The notes under the pieces are model-generated. The model was not told where the DNA came from. It did no database searches and saw only the letters and a list, made by a program, of their open reading frames with translations. A stretch of 64,000 nt of DNA from Bacteroidota bacterium (lineage in GTDB: Bacteria; Bacteroidota; Bacteroidia; Chitinophagales; Chitinophagaceae): contig JAGWRO010000098.1 of the NCBI GenBank assembly GCA_028876495.1, positions 1 to 64,000 on the forward strand, read 5' to 3'. Below, piece by piece: positions 53,697-61,367 of this stretch (within the stretch, counting starts at the first letter, position 1; every line of letters begins with the position of its first letter). A program made the translations under genes and the position numbers.

Positions 53697-55391
53697 TTAA
53701 AATGATTTATCCGCAAAAAATTTCTCTTCTAAAAATTGGTCTTTATTATAAATATCATCGTAAAAAACAATTTTATTATTTGTTGCATCACAGGTAAAAT
53801 ATTCTATATAAAGCGGCAATCGTTTTTTTACTATAATTGTCTTTCTATCTTCATTGGCAACCCAGGTTTTAATGGAATCAGCATTGTAAGAAACACGCTG
53901 ACCTTTTTTGGTGGCAAGGCTATCGTTTTTAGCAATGTAAAAAGCCACTGCCTCCCAATTTTGGACCCGCACACAGCCGTGACTTAAAGCGCGATATGTA
54001 TTCGAGAATAAATAACGTTGGTTGGTATCGTGCAGATACACAAAGTATGGATTACTAAAATTAAATTTAAAAATGCCTAGCGCATTTTCATACCCACTTA
54101 GCTGAACAATTTTCCATGGAATACCGTTTGTGTATTTTGCCCATTTCACTTTGTAAGGGTCAACCTGATTTCCGTGATAATCTACCAATACAAACCCTTT
54201 GGCAGCAAGATATCCAGGGTTCACTTTTAAAGCAGGCAGAATATCCTTTTTAATAATACTTTCAGGTATTGTCCAATTGGGATATGTAACCATGTTAGAA
54301 ATGGCTGATGTAAGAAGAGGCGTAGGAGTTGTCGGTTTTCCCACAATCACTTTTGATTCTACCACTACACTATCATTATCCCAGACCCTTAACCCAAAAG
54401 CCGGGATATTCACCATCAGGTATTTTTCAGGAAGTTGAGGAAGTTCTTTGTAACGGTCAAGCGTAACCGCAATTCTCCTGAATTTTTCATAATCATAAGA
54501 ATTTAAAGAACTAACTGTTTGCTCACCAACCTTACCATCTGCAGTAAGTTTATGTTTTTTCTGGTATTTTTTTATTTCTTTACTCAGGGTGACAGAATCG
54601 GGCAATTCTGTTGAATCGCTTCCAATGCCGGATTGCAACAAACGCTTATGAAGATCTTTATAAAATTGCAAAGTATCGATGTATGGAAAATTTATATAAG
54701 CATATTTTTGAGTATCCATATTATCAACAAAATCCGGCAGCATTTCTTTTAAAGAAGCATAATAAATATTCTTAGGTTCAACGCTGTCAAAAGTTGCAGT
54801 AAGATTACCTGATGCAAGAGCTTCATTAAATTTTGGAATAAAAAAAGAGTCTGCTGCATTTTCCTTCGAAACAATTGAAACACTATCATCCAGTAATCTT
54901 CCTTCTTTTAAGTCTTTCAACGTTTTCATAAAAGCATCTGTCAGCATCAGGTCTGCCCTTGTCCATACTACAGCATCCATTCTTGTCAATGAATCAGTTT
55001 CAATTTTTGATCTCAATTTTTTCAATTCGTTGAAATGATAATCTTCAGGATACAAACCGTAATACTTTGATTTTTTTATAAACTGAAACATTGAGTCAGC
55101 TATGGGATTCCAGGTTTCAGTTTTACTCCAAACTCCTTTAAAATCATTTTTACTGTAAAATGCATTTACAAATTTGAATTGTGCAAGTTGTATAGAGTCA
55201 CCGATACTTCCATTGGAGGTGCTTGCAAAATCGAGAACAGATTTGATATTATCAGAAATCTGGTCATCCATTTTTTCCGGAACCTTCACAATTTCTTTTT
55301 GCTTTATCGTCTTGTGATTATTACATGCCACAAAGAAGCAAAGCGTTATCAGAATTAAAAGTATTTTTATAGAATTCAATTTATGAAGCAT
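53697..55391 (-). CDS. L,D-transpeptidase (YcbB/LdtD-like) lipoprotein
   Basis: This 564-residue enzyme forms 3-3 cross-links in peptidoglycan. It has a lipoprotein signal (LILITLCFFVACNN, Cys near 23), a long N-terminal region, a peptidoglycan-binding domain at about 265-300 (KEIKKYQKKHKLTADGKVG), and the YkuD catalytic domain with HDTNQRYLFSNTYRALSHGCVRVQN (split: catalytic Cys in SHGCVR). It diverges from a VanX-like dipeptidase gene (31-nt gap), so the pair may share a promoter region and act on the same murein stem peptides. Confidence 0.92.
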   Translation of the reverse strand: MLHKLNSIKILLILITLCFFVACNNHKTIKQKEIVKVPEKMDDQISDNIKSVLDFASTSNGSIGDSIQLAQFKFVNAFYSKNDFKGVWSKTETWNPIADSMFQFIKKSKYYGLYPEDYHFNELKKLRSKIETDSLTRMDAVVWTRADLMLTDAFMKTLKDLKEGRLLDDSVSIVSKENAADSFFIPKFNEALASGNLTATFDSVEPKNIYYASLKEMLPDFVDNMDTQKYAYINFPYIDTLQFYKDLHKRLLQSGIGSDSTELPDSVTLSKEIKKYQKKHKLTADGKVGEQTVSSLNSYDYEKFRRIAVTLDRYKELPQLPEKYLMVNIPAFGLRVWDNDSVVVESKVIVGKPTTPTPLLTSAISNMVTYPNWTIPESIIKKDILPALKVNPGYLAAKGFVLVDYHGNQVDPYKVKWAKYTNGIPWKIVQLSGYENALGIFKFNFSNPYFVYLHDTNQRYLFSNTYRALSHGCVRVQNWEAVAFYIAKNDSLATKKGQRVSYNADSIKTWVANEDRKTIIVKKRLPLYIEYFTCDATNNKIVFYDDIYNKDQFLEEKFFADKSF

Positions 55392-55422
55392 AGATAGCTT
55401 TAGCTTTTAAACTTATAAAAGG

Positions 55423-56166
55423 ATGAACAGGATTTATAAAATAAAATATTGTATTAAAATAGCTGTAATAGTTTTCTTTATCAATTTTACAGGGTTCAAC
55501 ATTGTTTCAGCTCAATCAAAAATAGGTAATAAGTATGGATTGCATATAATAAACAACACCAAAATTTTGCAAAAAGAAATTGAAGAAGATCCTGCAAATG
55601 ATATGGTAAACCTACAAAATTTTATTCCTTCAATCAAGTTGGATTTAAAATATGCTACTATTCAAAACTTTATGCACCAGAAATTGTACCCTCCGATAAA
55701 AACCACCTTTTTGCGTAAACCAGCAGCGGTGAATTTAAAGAAGGTGGTTGAAGAACTTAAGAAACAAAATTTATCAGTGAAGATTTTTGATGCCTACAGG
55801 CCTTATTCAATAACAGAGAAAATGTGGGAAAAAGTAAAAGACGACCGATATGCTGCAGATCCGGCAAAAGGAAGTGGTCATAATCGCGGGGCTGCTGTTG
55901 ATTTAACTTTGATTGATTTGAAAACAGGCAAAGAGTTACCCATGGGAACCGGATTCGATAACTTTAGTGACACGGCTCATCCCGATTTTACAGGTCTTCA
56001 GGCAGAAGTACTTAAGCACAGAAATTTACTAAAGAGAGTAATGGAAGAAAATGGCTTTAAGCAGTTGAGTACAGAATGGTGGCACTTTTATCTTCCCAAT
56101 TCTTCCTCGTTTGAATTATTGGATATTTCCTTCGGGGAACTTAAAAAAATGGATAAGAGGAATTAA
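55423..56166 (+). CDS. D-alanyl-D-alanine dipeptidase, VanX/DdpX-like
   Basis: This 247-residue M15D peptidase hydrolyses D-Ala-D-Ala. It has a signal-like hydrophobic segment at about 10-30. Zinc and catalytic residues are His153 and Asp160 in SGHNRGAAVDL, Glu218 in STEWWHF and His221, with Arg126 (DAYRP). The signal suggests periplasmic recycling of D-Ala-D-Ala rather than glycopeptide resistance; no vanHA genes are near. It overlaps the convergent YkgJ gene by 4 nt. Confidence 0.92.
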   Translation: MNRIYKIKYCIKIAVIVFFINFTGFNIVSAQSKIGNKYGLHIINNTKILQKEIEEDPANDMVNLQNFIPSIKLDLKYATIQNFMHQKLYPPIKTTFLRKPAAVNLKKVVEELKKQNLSVKIFDAYRPYSITEKMWEKVKDDRYAADPAKGSGHNRGAAVDLTLIDLKTGKELPMGTGFDNFSDTAHPDFTGLQAEVLKHRNLLKRVMEENGFKQLSTEWWHFYLPNSSSFELLDISFGELKKMDKRN

Positions 56167-56666
56167 GCCTTTAATTTTTCTTTCATTTTTTCAACCATCA
56201 ACATGGTGGCAGGACAATATTCAATATTCTGGCTGTGAATATAAAAATAATCAGTAGCCGGGCGTTTGTGGAAGTGAGGGAAATCAGCACAATCTGCCGG
56301 CCGTATTTCATAAATCGTACACATGTTGGTTTTCATATCGAGGAACTGGCAAGGTTGCGAACGGTTCATCCAGTCGTTGTCTTTTTTTTCACGATACAAC
56401 CATTTTTCTTTAAAATCTTTTGGCCGCATTCCCAGGTGTGCCGATATTCTTTTTATATCCGCATTTGTATAGGTAGGGCTCATTACCTTGCAACAATTAG
56501 CGCAACTTAAACAGCTCACTTCTTTCCAAACCTTTTTTTCGATATCTTCCATCAACACATCCAGATTTTTAGGCGGATTATTTTCAGTGCGTGTGATGAA
56601 ATATCTCAATGATCTTCGGTTAAGGTCGAATTTCTTTTTTAGTTTTTTTAAGTTAATAGTTTCCAT
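56163..56666 (-). CDS. YkgJ-family cysteine cluster protein
   Basis: This 167-residue zinc/iron-chelating-type protein has a cysteine cluster: CLSCANCCKVMSP at about 54-66, CQFLDMKTNMCTIYEIRPADCADFPH (split by spacing, Cys near 106, 116 and 126), and a late Cys near 154 (EYCPATML). Proteins of this family are thought to coordinate Fe-S or zinc, but the function is unknown. The 3' end overlaps vanX-like by 4 nt on the opposite strand. Confidence 0.88.
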   Translation of the reverse strand: METINLKKLKKKFDLNRRSLRYFITRTENNPPKNLDVLMEDIEKKVWKEVSCLSCANCCKVMSPTYTNADIKRISAHLGMRPKDFKEKWLYREKKDNDWMNRSQPCQFLDMKTNMCTIYEIRPADCADFPHFHKRPATDYFYIHSQNIEYCPATMLMVEKMKEKLKA

Positions 56667-56771
56667 GAAATAAAAGGTAGAAAGCGAATGGCGGATTTTT
56701 AAGGCAGTAAAAGTAGTGCTATTTTAATTTAATTTCACAGAAACAATTCGTCTTAATCAACTTTATTTTAT

Positions 56772-56780
56772 ACAGTAAAT
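56772..56780 (+). repeat. CAGTAAAT motif upstream of xerD
   Basis: ACAGTAAATCAACAAATAA, 44 nt before the xerD ATG. Unlike most copies it does not follow a same-strand stop codon. Confidence 0.5.
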
Positions 56781-56815
56781 CAACAAATAATTCAATTTCT
56801 TAAAAAGCAGCTTTA

Positions 56816-57721
56816 ATGTGGGAAGCATATAAAAAAGGGTTCAAAGCTTATTTACAACTGGAAAAATCTTTATCAGAAAATTCCGTGGAAGCTTATGTAC
56901 ATGATATTGAAAAATTCACTCAATTTCTTGTAATAAGTAAAGGAGAAAAAAGCCCGAAAGAAATTGAACTAATTGATTTTGAAAGTTTTTTAAAATGGAT
57001 CAACGAATTAGGAATGACACCCGCATCGCAGGCGCGAATAATTTCCGGATTGCGCAGTTTTTATAAGTTTTGTATACAGGAACAAATTTCCCAAACCGAT
57101 CCCACGGCATTATTGGAAGCGCCCAAACTTGCCAGGCATCTTCCTGACACATTAAGTTATAATGAGATAGAAAAAATAATTTCAGCCATCGATTTAAGTA
57201 CCCAGGAAGGAATGAGAAATAAAGCGATCATTGAAACCCTTTATAGTTGTGGCTTACGGGTTTCTGAACTGGTGAATTTAAAGTTATCTTGTCTTTATTT
57301 TGATGTTGGATATGTGCGCATTACAGGCAAAGGAGATAAAGAAAGGCTGGTTCCAATTGGCAGTTCGGCTATTAAATATATAATGATCTACCTCGAAAAT
57401 ATTCGGGTACACATGGAAGTTATACCAGGAAATGAAGATGCTGTTTTTTTAAACAGAAGAGGAAGAAAGCTTTCGCGTGTTATGATATTTATGATCATAA
57501 AAGAAGCAGCGAAAAAAGCGGGAATTTCCAAAAGCATTTCACCACATACCTTTCGGCACTCTTTTGCTACTCATCTTGTAGAAGGAGGTGCAGATCTTAG
57601 GGCGGTGCAGGAAATGCTGGGTCATGAAAGCATTACTACTACTGAAATTTATACGCATCTTGACCGGGAATATTTAAGAGATACTTTGCAACAATATCAT
57701 CCGGCTTTTAAGGGAAAGTAA
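56816..57721 (+). CDS. xerD: tyrosine recombinase XerD
   Basis: This 301-residue recombinase should resolve chromosome dimers at dif together with a XerC partner, activated by FtsK. It has an N-terminal SAM-like core-binding domain (1-105) and a catalytic domain with Arg148 (CGLRVSEL), Lys172, His244-Arg247 (HTFRHSF), His270 (MLGHES) and nucleophile Tyr279. Length and motifs fit XerD rather than an integrase. The FtsK gene lies 4 kb away in the same window; no dif site was recognised. Confidence 0.93.
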   Translation: MWEAYKKGFKAYLQLEKSLSENSVEAYVHDIEKFTQFLVISKGEKSPKEIELIDFESFLKWINELGMTPASQARIISGLRSFYKFCIQEQISQTDPTALLEAPKLARHLPDTLSYNEIEKIISAIDLSTQEGMRNKAIIETLYSCGLRVSELVNLKLSCLYFDVGYVRITGKGDKERLVPIGSSAIKYIMIYLENIRVHMEVIPGNEDAVFLNRRGRKLSRVMIFMIIKEAAKKAGISKSISPHTFRHSFATHLVEGGADLRAVQEMLGHESITTTEIYTHLDREYLRDTLQQYHPAFKGK

Positions 57722-57737
57722 ATTATTTAAAAAGGAA

Positions 57738-58541
57738 TTAGCCGGAGGTGCCGTTTTCTTCAACAATTGTTAACTGAGGTTCCTTTTTAAAAAGAGTATC
57801 ATAATTCTTTACCCGCCTGCGATAGTTTTTAAACATGCTCATCCACTTCAACTTCAATACGCCAAATATTCCTTCTTTAACTATCCCTTTATTCATTTTT
57901 GAAACACCATATTGGCGGTCTATAAAAGTGATCGGAACTTCTTTTATTTTAAAACCAAGTTTCCATGTAGCAAATTTCATTTCTATCTGGAAAGCATATC
58001 CCACAAAACTGATTTTATCGAAATTTATGGCTTCTAAAACGTAATTTCTGTAACATACAAAACCGGCTGTAGGATCTTTTATCGGCATAAAAGTTATCAG
58101 CCTTGTATAAATGGACGCACCCTTAGAAATACCTATCCTCAGGGCCGGCCAGTTTTCTACTTTACCACCTCTCACATAACGGGAACCAACAGCTACATCA
58201 GCACCCTCATATTTACAGGCCCGGTATAATTTATCTAAATCTTTTGGGTTATGCGAAAAATCACAATCCATTTCAAAAATAAAACGATACCCTCTGTCCA
58301 TAGCCCATTTAAATCCATGAATATAAGCGGTACCAAGGCCCAATTTCCCTCTTCTTTCTTCCAAAAATAATTTTCCCGGATAATTAGCAAAAAGGGTTTT
58401 TACAATTTCAGCAGTCCCATCAGGCGAACTGTCATCAATAATAAGAATGTGGAAATCTTGCTGTAGATCAAATACGGTTTTCAGTAAGAGACGAACATTT
58501 TCCCTTTCATTATAAGTAGGTACAATTAGAAGTTTTTCCAA
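57738..58541 (-). CDS. polyprenol-monophosphate mannose synthase-like GT2
   Basis: This 267-residue family 2 glycosyltransferase resembles dolichol/polyprenol-phosphate mannosyltransferases. Visible are LLIVPTYNERENVRLLL, IIDDSSPDGTAEIV (nucleotide-binding Asp), FEMDCDFSHNPKDL (the DxD-like site), and KDPTAGFVCYRNYVLEAI. There is no C-terminal membrane domain. It would load a sugar on undecaprenyl phosphate for protein or polysaccharide glycosylation. Confidence 0.92.
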   Translation of the reverse strand: MEKLLIVPTYNERENVRLLLKTVFDLQQDFHILIIDDSSPDGTAEIVKTLFANYPGKLFLEERRGKLGLGTAYIHGFKWAMDRGYRFIFEMDCDFSHNPKDLDKLYRACKYEGADVAVGSRYVRGGKVENWPALRIGISKGASIYTRLITFMPIKDPTAGFVCYRNYVLEAINFDKISFVGYAFQIEMKFATWKLGFKIKEVPITFIDRQYGVSKMNKGIVKEGIFGVLKLKWMSMFKNYRRRVKNYDTLFKKEPQLTIVEENGTSG

Positions 58542-58611
58542 ATATGGCTCTGTATTTGAAATGAAATTACTATTTTATTTGTTATCGTTTTTCAAAAACG
58601 GTTTAAGCGGT

Positions 58612-59379
58612 TTATTTCTTTAGGAGGGTACGATTGAAAATTTCCGTTAATTTTTGTTTCGTATGTAACGGAAAATCTCCCTTCATCATCCAATCATAGT
58701 ATTGAGGTTCAGCCTTCAAAACCTGCGCAACACTACGGCCTTTATGTTTGCCAAAATTAAATACTTCCACGTCATTTTCGATTACAAATCTACGTGCAAA
58801 ATCAACATATTTTTCTTCTCCTGTAAATTGAAGTACTGTATCAAGTGTCTCTCCCAAATGCTCGTATCTTTCCAACTGGGCTTCCAGAATTTCCCAGGTT
58901 GCGGTGGCATCAACTTCGGCTGAGTGTGCATCTATCAATTCCTTCTCACAATAAAACTTATAAGCCGCTGCCAGTGTCCTTTTTTCCATCATGTGAAAAA
59001 TTGTTTGTACATCCAACATTCTTCTGTCTGTCATATCCAAAGAAATACCAGCCCTTAAAAATTCTTCCATTAATAATGGAATATCAAACCTGTTGGAATT
59101 ATAACCTGAAAGATCCGCATTATCAATAAACTGTTTCAGTTCATTTGCTATTTCTTTAAAAGTAGGCGCATCTTTTACTTTATCATCTGTAATTCCATGA
59201 ATATCACTGCTAACTTGGGGGATGGGCATTTGCGGATTTATCAATTTGTGCTTTACCACTTTTGTCTTATCCGGTAAAATTTTAATAATCGCAATCTCAA
59301 CGATCCGGTCAATTGCAATGTTCATCCCGGTAGTTTCAAGGTCAATAAATACGATTGGTCGCGATAATTGTAATGCCAT
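58612..59379 (-). CDS. DnaQ-like 3'-5' exonuclease
   Basis: This 255-residue DEDDh exonuclease has FIDLETTGMN (Asp13, Glu15), HGITDDKV, YNSNRFDIPLL and HSAEVDA, the four acidic/His motifs of the polymerase III epsilon family. After about residue 190 it has a C-terminal module, FNFGKHKGRSVAQVLKAEP, that resembles the DUF3820-type add-on. It is probably a stand-alone repair or RNA/DNA trimming enzyme. It starts 20 nt after mpl on the same strand. Confidence 0.9.
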   Translation of the reverse strand: MALQLSRPIVFIDLETTGMNIAIDRIVEIAIIKILPDKTKVVKHKLINPQMPIPQVSSDIHGITDDKVKDAPTFKEIANELKQFIDNADLSGYNSNRFDIPLLMEEFLRAGISLDMTDRRMLDVQTIFHMMEKRTLAAAYKFYCEKELIDAHSAEVDATATWEILEAQLERYEHLGETLDTVLQFTGEEKYVDFARRFVIENDVEVFNFGKHKGRSVAQVLKAEPQYYDWMMKGDFPLHTKQKLTEIFNRTLLKK

Positions 59380-59399
59380 ATTGGATTAAAAGTTTAAGA

Positions 59400-60749
59400 T
59401 TATATGTTTAAAGTGGTCAAAATATTCATTCCATCATAGTTGCCACTGCTCATAAATAGAAAGTTCGTATTATTAAAACTATAACTTTTTAATTTTTCTT
59501 CTAAATTTTTTCTTTCCGTTATTACTTCCAGGTTTTCTTTTTGAAAACCATTTTTCACTACCTCAGGTTCTAAAAAATTCATTCTTTTCAATTCAAGCGC
59601 GTGTTTACTGTAAAAAATAATAGCTTCATCCGCCTTATCCATCGCTCCTTTATACTCTGACATAAAATTTTTATCGAGGCTGCTAAATGTATGCAATTCC
59701 AATACGGCAATTAATTTTTTATCAGGAAATTGCTCTTTTACCGCGTTAATACTCGCTTTCACTTTGCTTGGCGCATGCGCAAAATCCCTGTAAATATTAC
59801 AATTATTTTTTTGCGCAACTAATTCAAGCCTTTTTGCCGCTCCCTCAAAGGTTGCAATTGCCTTTGCAAATGCTTCGTCTTCCATTCCCAATTCTTTACA
59901 TACCAGATAAGCGGCCTGCAAATTTAAAAGATTATGGTTACCAAAAACTTTTAAATCTGTTTTTGAATTTCCTACATCTACTGTTGTAATTCCATTTACG
60001 ATCGTATGCTGCGGAAGTGAGTAAGGAATATAATTCAGGTCTTTCCTTGCATTCTTTTCAACAAGGTCTTTCAATACCTCATCGGTTTCATTATAGATTA
60101 AAAAGCCATTTTTTTTAAATTTATTAATGAAAATAACAAACTGTTCCAGGTAAAAATCAAAAGTGGGGAACACATTGATATGATCCCATGCAATACCGGT
60201 TAATACAGCAATATGAGGAAAGAGAAAATGAAATTTAGGCCTTCTTTCTATCGTACTAGCCGGATATTCATCAGCCTCGCAAACGATAACCGGCGCATCG
60301 GTTATTTTTACACTTTGATCAAACCCGTACAATGAAGCACCTACTAAGTAATCAAAATCAAAATTCATATTTTTTAATGCATGCATGATCATAGCGGTAG
60401 TGGTAGTTTTACCATGGCTTCCTCCCACGGCTATTCTCTTTTTATGAAGGCTTTCATGAAAAATATATTCGGGGAACGAATAAATTTTTAAACCCAGCTC
60501 TTTCGCTTTTGCAAGTTCAGGATTGTCTTGTTTTGCATGCATACCTAATATAACAGCATTAATATCTTTTGTAACCAACCCGGGAAACCAGCCATTCCTT
60601 GCGGGCAACAGTCCTTCTTTTTTAAGATTACCGGCTGCCGGTTCAAATATCTCATCATCACTACCTGTTACCTCATAACCTTTGCGCTTTAAGGCAATAG
60701 CCAACTGGTGCATTACACTTCCTCCTATGGAAATAAAATGGATACGCAT
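59400..60749 (-). CDS. mpl: UDP-N-acetylmuramate:tripeptide ligase (Mpl)
   Basis: This 449-residue Mur-ligase recycles the murein tripeptide by joining it to UDP-MurNAc. The N-terminus MRIHFISIGGSVMHQLAIAL is typical. The ATP P-loop is GGSHGKTTTTAM (about 108-119), and CEADEYPAS and HAPSKVKASI follow. Its presence, with the NlpC/P60 and VanX-like genes, points to active peptidoglycan recycling. Confidence 0.93.
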   Translation of the reverse strand: MRIHFISIGGSVMHQLAIALKRKGYEVTGSDDEIFEPAAGNLKKEGLLPARNGWFPGLVTKDINAVILGMHAKQDNPELAKAKELGLKIYSFPEYIFHESLHKKRIAVGGSHGKTTTTAMIMHALKNMNFDFDYLVGASLYGFDQSVKITDAPVIVCEADEYPASTIERRPKFHFLFPHIAVLTGIAWDHINVFPTFDFYLEQFVIFINKFKKNGFLIYNETDEVLKDLVEKNARKDLNYIPYSLPQHTIVNGITTVDVGNSKTDLKVFGNHNLLNLQAAYLVCKELGMEDEAFAKAIATFEGAAKRLELVAQKNNCNIYRDFAHAPSKVKASINAVKEQFPDKKLIAVLELHTFSSLDKNFMSEYKGAMDKADEAIIFYSKHALELKRMNFLEPEVVKNGFQKENLEVITERKNLEEKLKSYSFNNTNFLFMSSGNYDGMNILTTLNI

Positions 60750-60869
60750 AATTTTTAAATCTATTTTACGTTAATTAATGCTAAAGTTCGAAATATAATT
60801 GGTTTTTACTTATTTACATTAAAATCGTTGTTTTAAATTTGCAAAATAATATCCATTAAACCATTATCT

Positions 60870-60983
60870 ATGAAAAAATTGTTTCTTCTGCTGGTATTTA
60901 TTTGCCTTTTGGTTTTTACCATGTCTTCCTGCAGCAGTTCTCGCAAAACCGGATGTCCGATGACTGAAGGTATTATTCATTAA
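60870..60983 (+). CDS. 37-residue mini-lipoprotein
   Basis: A short ORF beginning MKKLFLLLVFICLLVF with lipobox TMSSC (Cys21) and a tiny mature part (SSSRKTGCPMTEGIIH) that contains one further Cys. It is preceded by an AT-rich leader and lies 20 nt before the bacilliredoxin-like gene on the same strand. The clean signal, start context and strand make it a probable gene; its function is unknown. Confidence 0.7.
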   Translation: MKKLFLLLVFICLLVFTMSSCSSSRKTGCPMTEGIIH

Positions 60984-61003
60984 TATTCTTTTTTTGAAAA
61001 AGT

Positions 61004-61339
61004 ATGAACTGGATTCCATTGCAAGATGAAAAGCAACTTGACGAAATCGTTGCAAATTCAAATACTATTCCACAAGTAATCTTTAAACACAGCACCCGTT
61101 GTGCGGTAAGCAGTATGGCTAAGAATCGACTTGATAGAAAGGAAGCTCCTGAGGGAGTTAATTTCTATATTCTTGATTTGATAAGGCATAGAAATATATC
61201 TAATAGAATTGCCAGTGACTTTGGTGTTTCCCATCAATCCCCGCAGGTGCTGGTAATAAATAACGGCGAATGTATTTATAATGAAAGCCACAGCGGAATT
61301 ATATTTGATGAGATTGAAGCAGCAGCCATGCAAAAATAG
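61004..61339 (+). CDS. ytxJ: YtxJ-type monothiol bacilliredoxin
   Basis: This 111-residue thioredoxin-fold protein has a single conserved Cys33 in STRCAVSSMAKNRL, the YtxJ/BrxC pattern. It also shows VNFYILDLIRHRNISNRIA and SPQVLVINNGECIYNESHSGI. It reverses mixed disulphides formed with bacillithiol. This implies that the organism makes a low-molecular-weight thiol of that kind. The upstream mini-lipoprotein may be cotranscribed. Confidence 0.88.
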   Translation: MNWIPLQDEKQLDEIVANSNTIPQVIFKHSTRCAVSSMAKNRLDRKEAPEGVNFYILDLIRHRNISNRIASDFGVSHQSPQVLVINNGECIYNESHSGIIFDEIEAAAMQK

Positions 61340-61358
61340 AAATTCAGTCTTTTTCCTC

Positions 61359-61367
61359 GTTTACTGT
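61359..61367 (-). repeat. CAGTAAAC motif directly after ftsK
   Basis: On the minus strand ACAGTAAACGAGGAAAAAG begins at the base after the ftsK TAA stop. Confidence 0.5.

Noticed and set aside
59603-59616. TTTACTGT inside mpl
   Set aside because: Only the 8-nt core matches and it is within a conserved coding region (YSKHA); no AACAAATAA extension.
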